Positions 41,407-51,590 of a stretch of 64,000 nucleotides of DNA are shown one piece after another. How positions within the stretch are numbered: position 1 is the first letter of the stretch; every line of letters begins with the position of its first letter. Below the pieces are notes generated by a model. The model worked only from the letters and a program-made list of their open reading frames with translations. It had not been told where the DNA came from and searched no databases. The translations under genes and the position numbers were made by a program. Origin of the DNA: Bremia lactucae (Eukaryota; Oomycota; Peronosporomycetes; Peronosporales; Peronosporaceae); assembly GCF_004359215.1 (NCBI RefSeq), contig NC_090612.1, positions 550,759-614,758 on the forward strand, given 5' to 3'.

Positions 41407-42900
41407 CTAATTCTCACGAACCAGGCGTTCCATTCCTTCCTCCAAGGATGAAATCTTTTGACGAATTGTCTTTGAAGGGACGGATGTGTCCGTCGTTCGC
41501 CGATTGATCAACGGCAACAAGTGCAAAGCTTTGCATCTGGTCACAAGAAACACCGTCGACCATCGTCGCGAGTTGATGACGACTGCATCGCTCGTGATCA
41601 ACGTCCTCCCGTAAATAATGGAGGAAGTGACCCAAGTCACGGTGTCGACTCGGGTTCGGCGAATTGGCGAACCCGATTTTTTCTCTCCCTCCCCCTCCAT
41701 TGACGGATTTATGTGGTGAAAAGTGTTTCCTAGTAAAACGCTTCTTGATCGGGGTGAAAGGGGCTTAAACTAGCTACCTCGTTCGTTGGCCAGGGTATCT
41801 ACCCTCACTTGATTGTTGGGAACCTCGTTTTAAACTGATGATGGACATCTCGGGGCTCGTGCGACACCCGCTCTCTTTCTCAGAGGTCCATTAAAGAATA
41901 AGCTCTTCTCGCGCTCTTTAAACGGTTGGAGGCTCTCAATCCCTTCGCGCATCTTACAAGAGATGAGCGTTCCTCCAATTCGGGTCTCTGAAGGAGTATG
42001 CCTTCTCAAGGGGATGACCTGCACCCTACAAAAGCATGAACATGAGTCCCTCACGTGAAGCTAGCTAATTCTTCTTCTCTAGATAAACGGTGCAGCTTGT
42101 AGCGTGCATCGACTACGGTCCGTTTTTCAAGCCGTTCACGCAAAGCAGCAAGTTTGTCAAGCCAGGCTTCGCGGCCTGTGCATTGCATATTCCGGAACAA
42201 AGGAGTGACATCCCTTGCTCGCTTTCATGTTAACCATCGATGCCGGAAAAGGTATCGATGAAGAATTCCGTCCTCATCAGACTTGTGAAGCCTGGATAAG
42301 TCAAAATCGGAATTTGGTAGCGATCGGTGGTTGTACCACTCCAACAACTTAAGTTGCCCGCTGATGGCAACCAGAGCTTTTTCCAAGGGAATTGTGCCGT
42401 AACCCTCTTCCTTCAACGTTCACTCAAACAATACTCTCAGAGTGATCCTTAAAATCACTCCGTCCCTGGTGATGCATACTAGCACCACCAGTAGTATTCT
42501 TACCGAAGTGACCTTTACGATCACTTCGTTCCTGGTAATGCATTTTGACATCACCAGGCTTATTATCGTCCATGGGGTCACCAGAAGATGACTCCGCACC
42601 AAAAGTTTTTGACGACGGGAACAATTTCGTCATCACTTCTTTGGTTGTTGCGTTAAAACCCGTAATTCTAATGGACGCGGCCCCGGGTGAACCGGAGGCC
42701 TAAATAGTTGCACTGAGACTGTCGATGACGCCGAGTCGTGCAAGTCACCCTTAATAAGAGTAGCAGGTGACGTGTACGAGTCATCTCTAATTGGAGTAGG
42801 AGGCGATGCGCTTCTCACAGTAGACGCATTAGCGTCTTTTGAAAGATTTGCATCACTAGCAGCTGCGCTGAGCTGTACAGCTGCCAGCTTGCGGCTTCAC
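41407..42900 (-). pseudogene. Antisense ORF of G2 element (aORF, copy G2d)
   Basis: Minus strand, from ~42870: VQLSAAASDANLSKDANAST, RSASPPTPIRDD, ASGSPGAASIRITGFNATTK, TKLFPSSKTFGAESSSGDPM, DLSRLHKSDEDGILHRYLF, GREAWLDKLAAF, YKLHRLSREEEL. Then, past the chromodomain, HFLHYLREDVDHE and KISSLEEGMERLVREN. Block order equals that in G2a (19420-20900), with conservative replacements. No clear ATG begins it: the frame opens after a TGA near 42900. Frameshifts lie near 42710, 42420 and 42200. Confidence 0.58.
41720..41870 (+). pseudogene. Chromodomain of G2d
   Basis: KCFLVKRFLIGVKGA, SYLVRWPGYLPSLDCWEP and LMMDISGLVRH: a well-kept chromodomain core. Confidence 0.82.
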
Positions 42901-43034
42901 AGGATACGCCCACGGGTTTCGAATTTATGCGCAATTCAAAGATGAAATTAAAATAAGACACGTGTTAATTTACAGAGATACACAGAATAGTATTTTCTGT
43001 CACTTCGCATCAGCCACTGTAGTGTCTGTTGTTT

Positions 43035-43531
43035 AAGGAGGGGTGATGCAAAGTGGCGTTCCGTTACATAAATATTATAACCTTTAAGAGGTAAAATAAA
43101 TACTATTTTCAATGAGAGAAAATGAGTAAATAAGTACAAAATAATTTCTTATTTATTTTGACGTAATAGTTCCAATATTATCACGTTTGGTAATATTGAC
43201 GCAATAAGACATTAGCTCTTTGATTGGTTGATTGAAGTTTAAATTAACCACGCCAATCGTTACAAAACTGTTATGCGTCGCGCGAGGAGGTGCATCGATA
43301 TATTAAAACCAGTAGATAGAAGATCGTTATAAAAGAACTTTATACAATAATATAGTATTTCTTTCCCATTTCAAAGCCTTAAAATGTACCCTTAGTAGCT
43401 AAAGCGTCTTAGCTACTTAAACCCTTTCTCTGCACGTCGTGTACGTGAAGTAGCCGAGGCACCCATCTTCAATGTAATCAGTTTGGGTTGATGAGTACTA
43501 TTATCAGTACTAGCAAAAGGTAGCCGTTACA
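43035..43531 (+). repeat. Polypurine tract and 3' LTR of G2d
   Basis: AAGGAGGGGTGA (43035-43046), then the LTR 43047-43531 (485 bp, TGCAAAGTGGCGTTCCGTTA to GGTAGCCGTTACA), aligned with 21032-21478. TGAT|TGCA-type mutations at the start mark age. Confidence 0.82.
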
Positions 43532-43589
43532 CAAACGGCTCCGGGTTGTCTAACACCCTATTGTGGAAGAAGCTATTGCATTCCGGGTC

Positions 43590-45081
43590 CTTCAGTGCCA
43601 GAGTCGTGGAGTGGCCCTCCTTGGGGATCTCATCAAGAAGAAAGCCAAGGCCTTTTACAAGGCCTCAACGTTCCAGATGATGCAATTGAATTTTCTGCTG
43701 GCTGGCTGCACAAGTTCCAACCGCAACACCTAGATACGCTCTCTTCGGATTCATAGTGAGAGTAGTTCTGCCGACACTGAAGCAATTGAAGTTTCTCTGC
43801 CTGGTCTGCGGGACACAATCACCAAGTACAGTCTCTGTAGTGTCTTCAACATGGATGAAACCGGTAAGCAAGTTTTGTAAGGTTTCTTTTGGCGTGATAT
43901 ATGGCTAATAACTTTAACCTCTTCAGGCTTCTTTAACAGCTTGTCTCCAGAAAAAATAATTTCACAACAGCAAGTTGAGGGTCTGTAAGAAGAATGGTTT
44001 CATAGATGTTCTTCTTATGATAGTTTCTTAGGTAATTGTCATGTCTTTAGACTCGCTTTACTACCGCCTCAACAGCAGATGCGGACGGATCAGATAAGAT
44101 TCTGCCCTTCTTCATCGGACCTGCTAGGAACACGCGTGCATTCCAAAAAGACTGGTGCTCAACTGCGATTCTACTATCGGAACAACAAAATTGACAATCA
44201 GGATTTTCTATTCTTTCCGTATTTTTTGTGCAAAGTCTTTAAATTTAATTTCAATTGTTTCTCTCCAAAAACGTTGCGGTTTTGTTTCCCTCTTTTTCTT
44301 TTATTTTTAATTTTTTTATATCATATAGGCCTGGATGACGGGTTTCTGTTTTCAGGAACGGTTGCTGAAGCAAGAGAATGTCATGAAAGTTTTTTTGATT
44401 CATACAAAACTCAGAAAACCTTTGGTTTATGTTCTCACAGCTGTTTCCTTAAAGAAACATACGTGTATGATCCTTCTCCACCATGACAATGCTCCCCCCA
44501 GATTTAGGACGGCCTTCAACTTATCACGTCAATATTCTCCTCCTTCCGTGTAATGCAACAACATCCAAGATTTTGCCCCTGGATGCAGGCATCATCTCAG
44601 CATTTAAGCGATTAAATCGCCGTCATCACCTTCAGAATGCCCTGGACCGGGACGAGCGTGTAGAATCAAGTTGTACAAGGTGGACCAGCTCACATCAATG
44701 CGTTGGTCTATGGCAGCCTGTGACGATAATACAAGTCAAACTGTTGCCAACTACTTGCACCATACTGGTCTGTACAACCAGGAAAGACAACAGGAAGTAC
44801 CACAGACAGCTATGTAAGATCGGGTTGAGAAGCTGTTGGATAAGAGCTTCAAGCTGCTATTCATTAGCTCCCACTGCGCAATCTTAGCTCGATTGATAAT
44901 CTCTTCAGTCCCATTGAAGAAGACGAAGAAGGCTCACACTGAATTGGCTGATGATGAGATCCTGCCTAATGTGCAGCATGCTGAGGAGCAGCATGATGAA
45001 GTGCAAGAGGAAGAAGAAATGGTTGTTTATCTTGAAGGTAGAGAAGCTAAAGGAAACTTGTTTCTCTTCTTCTTCGCTTGA
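43590..45081 (+). pseudogene. pogo/Tigger-type DDE transposase relic with an intron
   Basis: DDAIEFSAGWLHKFQ and the VFNMDETG box (first catalytic Asp region) lie at 43670-43863. A GT-AG intron (43864-43927) then splices in frame to FFNSLSPEKI. LTTASTADADGSDKILPFFI, TRAFQKDWC, YYRNNK, TGFCFQERLLKQENVMK and a DNAPP word (second Asp region) follow. Then VNILLLPCNATTSKILPLDA and GIISAFKRLNRRHHLQNA, the classic LPPNTTSxxQPLDAGIIxxFK box. The acidic tail (NVQHAEEQHDEVQEEEEMVV) ends at 45081. Frames change several times, so it is inactive. Confidence 0.82.
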
Positions 45082-45140
45082 AATTAACAAACCTGAGCCG
45101 CTACAGAATTTATGTCATCGTAGCAGGTAGCGGAGCTACC

Positions 45141-45400
45141 TCGCTCTTAGAGTCCGAGGAAGACTTATAGACTCAAACAGTCTTACTTCTATAAAACTTA
45201 AGCGTTTAACAGCTCAGGGAGTTGTACAACCTTTAAGGCTTAATAAGTTTAAATTTAAGGGGTTCAGGGGTTCGTAGAACCAAGAGGCAATTAGTGCCCG
45301 AGAGTATAGACCTTACTTAGGAAGGCTTCTATCTTTCACAGACCATTCCGCAAGTCTTAGGAAGGCGCTAGACGCTTTAAGATCAAAAGGGAGACTGCAA
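45141..45400 (+). repeat. Dispersed repeat D, copy 1
   Basis: It shares ~100 well-aligned bases with 53335-53575, e.g. 'cttaggaaggcgctagacgc' against 'cttaggaaggcactagatac', followed in both by 'tttaagatc(a/g)aaagg'. Both copies lie just upstream of a G1 LTR. It may be the LTR of family G4, whose RT abuts copy 2. Confidence 0.6.
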
Positions 45401-45548
45401 TTTTATTAAATTATTGAAACCTGAAACCTTCCCCTAGCTAATTTAAAACAGAGTTCGGCCGCCAGGTTTATATCTGGCGGCGACCCCATTTCTTACCCAT
45501 ATCAAATGGGATTTCTACACAAATTTCACGACCTGTTAAAGTCGACAG

Positions 45549-45990
45549 TGTAACGGAGTGTATCGTTACATGAAATTAACACTTAAGGGTGTTAATTAAT
45601 ATATTATCTAGAAGTTAGATAATATTTCGAAAATATTACTTTATATAGTAACGCTCGGAAATCTTATGCATACATAGGTATAAGCGTTATATCTATTTAT
45701 TCCGCAGACTAATCAGCTGTAAACGTAAGCAAAGAGAGAGAGACATATAAGCTTTCAATTGCATGTTAAGTATTAGTTTATAATTAAGTTAGCATTAACA
45801 GATAGAAAGAAGAGAAACTTAATTATATTTATACAGTTCTCATTTAACACTCTTTAAGGCAGTTGTCTAAAAGAGAAGTCTTCCTCTACACGTACTAGTG
45901 TACGTGAAGTGACGTAAGGCACCACTCACATCTGAAGCAGTCCGAAGTGGACTTGTACTGAAGCAGTACAAGTCGTAGTGCCCCGTTACA
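45549..45990 (+). repeat. G1 solo LTR
   Basis: 442 bp, TGTAACGGAGTGTATCGTTA to GTAGTGCCCCGTTACA, no G1 interior on either side. The flanks (GACAG left, AATGG right) show no target-site duplication. Confidence 0.85.
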
Positions 45991-46211
45991 AATGGCGTTA
46001 TAAATCGTTCTATATTGGTATATATAATGCACGTGTCTCGCCGCGGACACCAGAAGAATAAAGAACATACCCTTTAATCCTATTTTAAATAGTAAATTAC
46101 TAAAGCCGATGATTATACGGCAAAAATATTGAAATAGACGTATTCCGACGATATACATGACTAGCAGGAACAATTTCGTGAGATATTCAGTTTCATGGTG
46201 AAAAGTTAGCA
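45991..46211. other. Spacer with a hydrophobic minus-strand frame
   Basis: The minus strand reads TKLFLLVMYIVGIRLFQYFC-type hydrophobic sequence for ~70 codons, which AT-rich DNA often gives. No start context or homolog known to me. Confidence 0.3.
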
Positions 46212-46620
46212 AAGACACGGCGACCATACCGGCTCAAACCCCAATCCCGCGGAAAATTGACTTGTTGAACTCCATGGGAGAGTTAACTATCTTTTTCGCG
46301 TTAGATTTAAAAAAATGACTACTATCAGGTGCTTATTAGAGAGTCTGATGTAGCCTAAACGGCAGTAAGCACCCCAAGCGGTATGCTTTGGAAGTGGCTT
46401 GTGATGCCTCAAGGTTAAAAAAATGCACCAGCGACATACAACCGAGTGGTGGCACAAGTGATGCGTCAGGACCGTGCCTACGCGCCCCATCGTTTGACGA
46501 TGTATTCGTGAACAGTAGGGCCGAGGACGGGCTGAACGCAATAGAGTCGCACAAGCGTCATTTAGTATAGCAAGAATTATGCTGAGCAAACTAACCATTA
46601 TCTGACCTTCTTAAAAAGAA
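46212..46620 (+). pseudogene. G3 reverse transcriptase relic
   Basis: The reading gives PAQTPIPRKIDLLNSMGELT, IFFALDLKK, YYQVLIRESDVA, TAVSTPSGMLWKWLVMPQG and NAPATYNRVVAQVMRQDRA, then SFDDVFVNSRAEDG (FDD catalytic pair kept). Single stops and shifts separate the blocks. Confidence 0.82.
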
Positions 46621-46629
46621 CGCAAAGTG

Positions 46630-47145
46630 GGTTTGGTTAAAAAAACAAGATGATGCGTTCACATCAGTGAAGCAAACTCTTGTAGTCACCCACTTGGCAT
46701 TGCCAGATGCGGATAAGCCCTTTAGCGTCGTCTGCGATGCAAGTAATTTTTCAATCGGCTGCGCGCTCATGCAGAAGGATGACGACGGCGATGACCGCAT
46801 CATCTTTATGGGTCCCTTCTTTTGAAAGCCGCGGATCTGTATTACCCTGTGAATGACAAAGAGCTACTTTCAATAAAGTATGCTCTTGTCAAGTTTCGTG
46901 TGCACCTATTGGGTATCGAACCATTTGTGGTTTATACAGATCAGGCATCACAGCGGACCGCAATAAGCTCATTGCACCTCTCGCCTAGAATGGCAAGATG
47001 GCTTACATTCTTCTATGAATTTAATTTCAAAGTTCAATACAAGACGGGTAAGTCGCATGTCTTGGCTGACGCTTTGTCGCGCAGACCAGACTTCGAGGTA
47101 AGACACCAGGAGAGTGTGTCTAGTGCTAAAGCACAATTTTAGCCG
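46630..47145 (+). pseudogene. G3 RNase H
   Basis: FSVVCDASNFSIGCALMQKD, then an open 106-codon frame: LYYPVNDKELLSIKYALVKF, PFVVYTDQASQRTAISSLHL and GKSHVLADALSRRPDFEV. It follows RT directly as expected. Confidence 0.85.
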
Positions 47146-47239
47146 TCAACGTTGGCAGCCATGAAGGCATACTACGTGACGAGCTCATTAGCCTCTGAAA
47201 TAATAGAGCTACAGTTAGGACGACCATTTTCGCCTGCTG

Positions 47240-48360
47240 TTGGATCACTTCGGTGGACGAAAGGTAACCCTTTCGTCGCACCTGAAAGCTAAGTTAAATT
47301 ACTTTAGCTACGGCGATTGCCTTTTATGGCATCAGCTATCACCTTGTGATCCCTTGAGAATATATGTGCCCCATGACACAGATATCAAGCTGATAATCCT
47401 TCACGAGCTCCATGATGCACCATCTTGTGGGCATCTGAGCCGTATAAAGACATTCTTACGAGTGTCAGAGGAATTTTGATGGCCACACCTATATAGATAA
47501 GTGGCCAACTATATTCCCTCTTGCGAACAGTGTCCGTGCATTAAGCCTGCACCGTCCAGCAGTGCGCCACTGAAGCCGCTCCCGATTCCAATAAACTCTT
47601 GGAAGTCAGTAAGTCTGGACTTGATGTTTGGCATGCCGCCCGATCATCAGGGTCGGACGGGGCTCGTCGTCTTTGTAGACAAGCTGAGCAAGATGGTGCA
47701 TATAGCACCATGTAAGACATCGATCACAGGCAAGGAGGCAGCTCTTTTGTTCCTGGATCATGTTTACCGACTACACGGGATGCCCGAGTCCATAGTATCG
47801 GACCGGGGTCCACGTTTTACGTCTGGGTTTTGGCGTCATGTGTTCGAGCTGCTAGGTAGCAAGCTCCACATGTCGACCGCAGATCATCCCCAGACCGATG
47901 GCCAAACAGAACGTGCCAATCGGATCGTGGCGGATGTCTTACGCACTATAGCAACTCCCAAAGATTAGAGCAAGCAATTGTACTTTGTGGAGCTCGCTAA
48001 AAATAACAGTGTCCACGCCAGTACGGTGAGACATCGTTTTCTATAAACGGACTGCTCCATCCTCGGATGCCAGTCTCGTTTGTGCGCGCCCGAGTTTTAG
48101 TGGGGGAGGGCCCCTCACTACGCTCGGTGCGAAAGAGGGACATAGCTTCGTCAATATGACGATGACCCGCGAGGGTATCATCTCAACGACGAAACTTGCC
48201 TTAGTGACCCTGCCGGGTTGGCAGTGGTCAGTATGTAGTCACGGCAAGGAATGCATGTGCTCTCACACAATAGCGATGTTTCGTTGCTTACAACTACGTC
48301 CTACGAACGATTCCGGCGATGTCATAGGCGAGTTGAATGCTAAAAGCCTGAGCGAGGCTT
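47240..48360 (+). pseudogene. G3 integrase, N-terminus and catalytic core
   Basis: HELHDAPSCGHLSRIKT and CEQCPCIKP give the HHCC zinc site. The core has VSLDLMFGMP (Asp), DRGPRFTSGFW (Asp) and HPQTDGQTERANR (Glu). 155 codons are open at 47501-47968. After 47968 the frame breaks, but VHASTG, LHPRMPVSFVRARVLVGEGP and AKEGHSFVNMTMTREG are traceable. Confidence 0.85.
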
Positions 48361-48565
48361 AACACTTTGTGGATGAGCGATTAGCCATCCCACGAAAAGT
48401 CCGTGACCGTGGCGCAACGGCAAGCGCACAAGATAAACAAAAGAATGCTGACTGAAATGGTCGCAAAAATAATGAATGCTTAAGTGTTCGACATAAAGTA
48501 CTGTTAAGTACTGTTACTCTACCTAAAATCGCAATTTTTGTACTACCTGGGGGTACTTAAAATTA

Positions 48566-48883
48566 TTGCTACGTTACATTGGGCCATTTACTGTGGTCGA
48601 GAAGGTCAAAGACCTAAATTATAGGCTCACCCTCCCGCCATATATGAAGATGCACCCCGTCTTTTACGTGGGTCGTCTCAAACGGTATGTGGACCCAGAT
48701 GAGGTCACATATTCCCATCAGTCTAAGGAGACTGTTGGTGACACCGACCATGGGTTCAGTATTAAACAGATGGGGGAAATGAGGAAGGCGAAAGACTTGC
48801 CTCCGACCTTCTCTTCCCATGAGAACGTAACGGACTCGGAGAGCGAGAGATACCACGCGCGTAATACGGTTCCTCAGCATTAA
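48566..48883 (+). pseudogene. G3 integrase C-terminal end and linker
   Basis: RYIGPFTVVEKVKDLNYRLT, MKMHPVFYVGRLKRYVDPDE and VTYSHQSKE, then polar linker. 105 codons open. Confidence 0.85.
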
Positions 48884-49214
48884 CTTCTTAAAGATGTCCA
48901 GCCGAAGTTTCAAGCGTTCGTAACCCTGACGATTTTTCGCGCGAGCATCATGAAGCCGAGGTCAGTAGCAAGACTTGACCCTCGAAATCCCCAATGCGTC
49001 GTTCAGCAGCGCTTAATGCCTGCAACTGAACGATCGCGGGAAAGGCAGCAGCGATTATGTGGGCAAAATCGCCACTCCTATCGAGCGCCGCCTGCACTGA
49101 TTGGATGCGGATGGGAATCAACGCTTCCTTGCTAAAAGTTTGCTTGCCCACCGCTCCGTGAGGAAGAAGCATCAAATCCTCGTCCAGTGGAGAGGATACC
49201 CGAAAATTCACCAT
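48760..49214 (-). pseudogene. Antisense ORF of G3 element (aORF, copy G3c)
   Basis: Minus strand: PLDEDLMLLPHGAVGKQTFS, ALDRSGDFAHIIAAAFPAIV, QLQALSAAERRIGDFEGQVL, then with one shift DARAKNRQGYERLKLRLDIF and a tail with SRSPSPLRSYRKGSDGRSPS. It aligns word for word with 25060-25480 plus in G3a (ALIAAELRIADL, DVRAKARQGYERLKNRLDLF, PRSPSPVR). The plus strand here encodes the linker and chromodomain. Confidence 0.62.
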
Positions 49215-49215
49215 G
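49060..49215 (+). pseudogene. Chromodomain of G3c
   Basis: DADGNQRFLAK, AHRSVRKKHQ, ILVQWRGYPK in two frames. The core LVQWRGYP is diagnostic. Confidence 0.75.
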
Positions 49216-49344
49216 TCTTGTCAAAGCCTTAAAGTTGACTTAGTGACAAACAAGCCGGGCTTGCATTCACGTCCCATACCATTAAGCACAGAGGTCTTTG
49301 TAACTAAGCCCTGTTTATCCTCTCCTCCTAATGGTTTACCGACC

Positions 49345-49872
49345 CTAGTTCTTCCCCAGTAGACCGCCCGGCCCCACTCGGCGTTTCCCGCACCGTACAG
49401 CTTTCTGGTATAAGGTGGGATTGATGCTTCGAGCTTTGCGCGAATTGCGCAACGGACAAGCCGGGCGCAAGTGCTTAGTGCTTTCTCGCATATAACATCT
49501 ACGATGTTTGAATGCTATTCCACAGCTTTTCTTCTCCTTACTAATAGACAAATCTGATGCGCTCGACGGGCTTTCCAATATTTCTGCGTACCAACGCGAG
49601 AGGACTTAAAGTCGAACTCAGCGCGTAACCCCATGGCAATTGCCGCTTCTAAAGTAACGGGATGAGATTGGTACAATTCCGTTTGGGCAACCCCCGCATT
49701 AAGGTCTTCCATTATGAACGAATAATTTAACCACTTCTTGCCCTCGGCCTTGATGTATAGCGGCAAAAAGAGCTCTTAACTCCTGGGCGTAGTCTCCTAG
49801 GATCGGTCTACCCTGACGAGCCGCTAAATATCGTGATCGTGTGCGAGAAATCTGATTAGATGGGACAAACAT
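49345..49872 (-). pseudogene. G4 gypsy gag (capsid) fragment
   Basis: From the gap edge: RTRSRYLAARQGRPILGDYA, QELRALFAAI, then EDLNAGVAQTELYQSHPVTL, EAAIAMGLRAEFDFKSSRVG. This is the Ty3/gypsy capsid C-terminal pattern (Sx-YxQEL ... F-x-GL ... A-E-F). Frames switch twice. Confidence 0.7.
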
Positions 49873-49972
49873 NNNNNNNNNNNNNNNNNNNNNNNNNNNN
49901 NNNNNNNNNNNNNNNNNNNNNNNNNNNNNNNNNNNNNNNNNNNNNNNNNNNNNNNNNNNNNNNNNNNNNNNN
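49873..49972. other. Assembly gap, exactly 100 N
   Basis: A round-number gap, which usually stands for unknown length. The gag/protease order across it is not that of an intact element, so the join should not be trusted. Confidence 0.95.
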
Positions 49973-50590
49973 AGGTCATACGGACTCTCCATTCCTAGCA
50001 CTGTGAACTTTTCTTTACAAGAGAAGTCACTAAAGCTGGAGGCGAGTTCTACCTGAACTCCCTCAGACTTAAAGAGCGCGCCGTTCGCTAAACGAACGGT
50101 CGTCTCTTCTCGCTTGTCATCCTGGCAAAGCGACTCAAACATCGCCGGTCTTTTTCTTAGAGCCGCGAGTTTCACAAAAAATTTGTGATGCACCCGAATC
50201 CACTAGGAGGGTCATCACCTGGTCATAGCTTCTTTCAGGAGCGCCATAGACCAGCAGGGTTGAGGTCCGAAATTTCAAGACCTCAGGGACTATGCTACCC
50301 ATTGGTTCCACAACTCTGAACTTAGGGGTAGCTTCAGAGTCCGTGTCAGTAGGGCATCCCGCCCCTACTGCGCTCCTGCATTTCCCGACCCCTCAGTGGT
50401 CGACGCAGAGCTCATGCGTCTCGCACGCTGGTTCTAGCCATCGCCTTTTGAGAAGGGAGTCCTCTTGCTGAGCGTCTTCGCCCCAGCAGGGAACCAGCGA
50501 GCCATCATATGGCCGCGCTTGCCGCATTTGTAACAGACAACGTCTGCATTGCCCAACTCCATAGACGCCATGTCGCATCTGCGCGGAAAG
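49973..50590 (-). pseudogene. G4 zinc knuckle and protease relic
   Basis: VVCYKCGKRGHMMARW (CCHC with the last Cys changed), then later HHKFFVKLAALRKRPAMFES, ETTVRLANGALFKSEGVQVE and EKFTVLGMESPYD, the retropepsin-like domain. The Asp-bearing word is broken near 50190-50220. The stretch near 50240-50290 recurs at 11795-11840. Confidence 0.7.
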
Positions 50591-50591
50591 G

Positions 50592-50998
50592 CCTTAGATT
50601 GGGCTCACTCGGCGCTTATGGTGGACAAAAAGGCGTTTTCTACATGGGCGATCTTTAAGGAAAAGATTTGCGCCATGCACAAGCCGCCGAATAACAAAGT
50701 GTTGCTTTAGGCGCACTTTTTTGGAGCGCGACAGGCAAAATGATCTCTGCAAGAGTATGTGCAAGAGATGCGCTCGCTGTCGGCGTCCATTACCGTGGGT
50801 TCGATTCCGGAGCACATTAAAATGCCCACGTGTATGAACGGACTACGTCATGGCCCATCGCGACAGGCCCTTTTCAGAAGGGTGCCGTAGACGATGGAAG
50901 AGACGATTCAAATTGCCTTGGTTGAGGAGCAATCCTACAACAGTGCCTCGACAGCTTGGTATAAGCCGTCGGCCGAGAGGACAGATGCCACTCCTGTA
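50592..50998 (+). pseudogene. G3 gag, C-terminal half (one arm of an inversion)
   Basis: STWAIFKEKICAMHKPPNNK, FFGARQAK, SLQEYVQEMRSLSASITVGS, HIKMPTCMNGLRHGPSRQAL and ETIQIALVEEQSYNSASTAW: the gypsy capsid in order. It stops making sense at ~50998. Confidence 0.8.
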
Positions 50999-50999
50999 C

Positions 51000-51414
51000 G
51001 ACACCATCCGGCTGTCGACCTCGATGAACTGGGCGACAACGCATTGCTTCACGGCTAAAAGCCAGTGAACAATCGTGTGCGCCGCAGTTGGGCGGTCCAT
51101 CCGAATGGGCCTCGGCTGATGCGGCCGGGTAGACAGCATCTCAATAGTCCTGTTGAGAGCATCGCCCCGAGCCTGCTCATGCCTCAGCTGATCCTGAGTC
51201 TGAGTGACGGACTCCGCCGCAGCATCGCCCTGTGCCTCGGACGCGGCCCTCCTCTGTCCGAGCACGAATGCCTCAAACTGCTCCAACTGAGCAACATGTT
51301 GCTCAGGAAGACTACCCAGGAGCCTGGTCAGGGCCCCTGCGCCATAAGCCCTGCCACCTCCCGATGATGTTCGGAGAGGTGGGGAAAATGAGCCTAATCA
51401 ATATTGAGGCTCAT
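51000..51414 (-). pseudogene. G3 gag, N-terminal half (other arm of the inversion)
   Basis: From the ATG at 51414 (MSLNID, stop, AHFPHLSEHHREVAGLMAQ), through the coiled part FVLGQRRAASEAQGDAAAES to TIVHWLLAVKQCVVAQFIEV and DSRMVSY, then nonsense. Its missing continuation is the plus-strand segment at 50592-50998. Confidence 0.8.
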
Positions 51415-51470
51415 CCTCACGTACACACGCAGAGATGCGGGTCGTGGGAAGGATTTCAAGTGCCATCAAG

Positions 51471-51585
51471 TGTAAGCGGGCACGTCGTAATGCGGCCACG
51501 CTCTACTTAGACACACACCCTAGCACAGCGAGGAAGCGGTTAAACCAGCTTCTCTTGCGTGCGGTGAGGTAGTTGTGGTGGGCGC
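51471..51585 (-). repeat. G3 5' LTR, 3' end only
   Basis: TGTAAGCGGGCACGTCGTAA to GGTAGTTGTGGTGGGCG matches the same part of the LTR at 34018. It is cut at 51585 by G4 integrase sequence. Confidence 0.8.
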
Positions 51586-51590
51586 TACTA

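Larger units (their letters stand above)
41194..43531 (+). mobile_element. G2 element, 3' third only (G2d)
   Basis: It starts in the integrase end (RRMRTHPTIYVGRFR, ~41230-41270) right at the end of G1c, so G1c probably inserted into or recombined with this copy. Then the linker, chromodomain (41720-41870), antisense ORF on the minus strand, polypurine tract (43035-43046) and 3' LTR. Confidence 0.82.
46212..49260 (+). mobile_element. G3 gypsy pol region (G3c)
   Basis: RT, RNase H, integrase, chromodomain in order; no LTR at either end. It has the best G3 integrase core in the window. The minus strand carries the G3 antisense ORF at 48760-49214. Confidence 0.85.

Noticed and set aside
45895..46227. 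Hydrophobic 110-codon minus-strand ORF as a membrane protein gene
   Set aside because: It starts in spacer and ends inside a G1 LTR; AT-rich DNA readily gives such hydrophobic frames.
50796..50818. GTGGGTTCGATTCCGGAGCAC looks like a tRNA T-arm/B box
   Set aside because: It is the codons for TVGSIPEH in the G3 gag frame; no acceptor or D-arm partner stands ~50 bp upstream.
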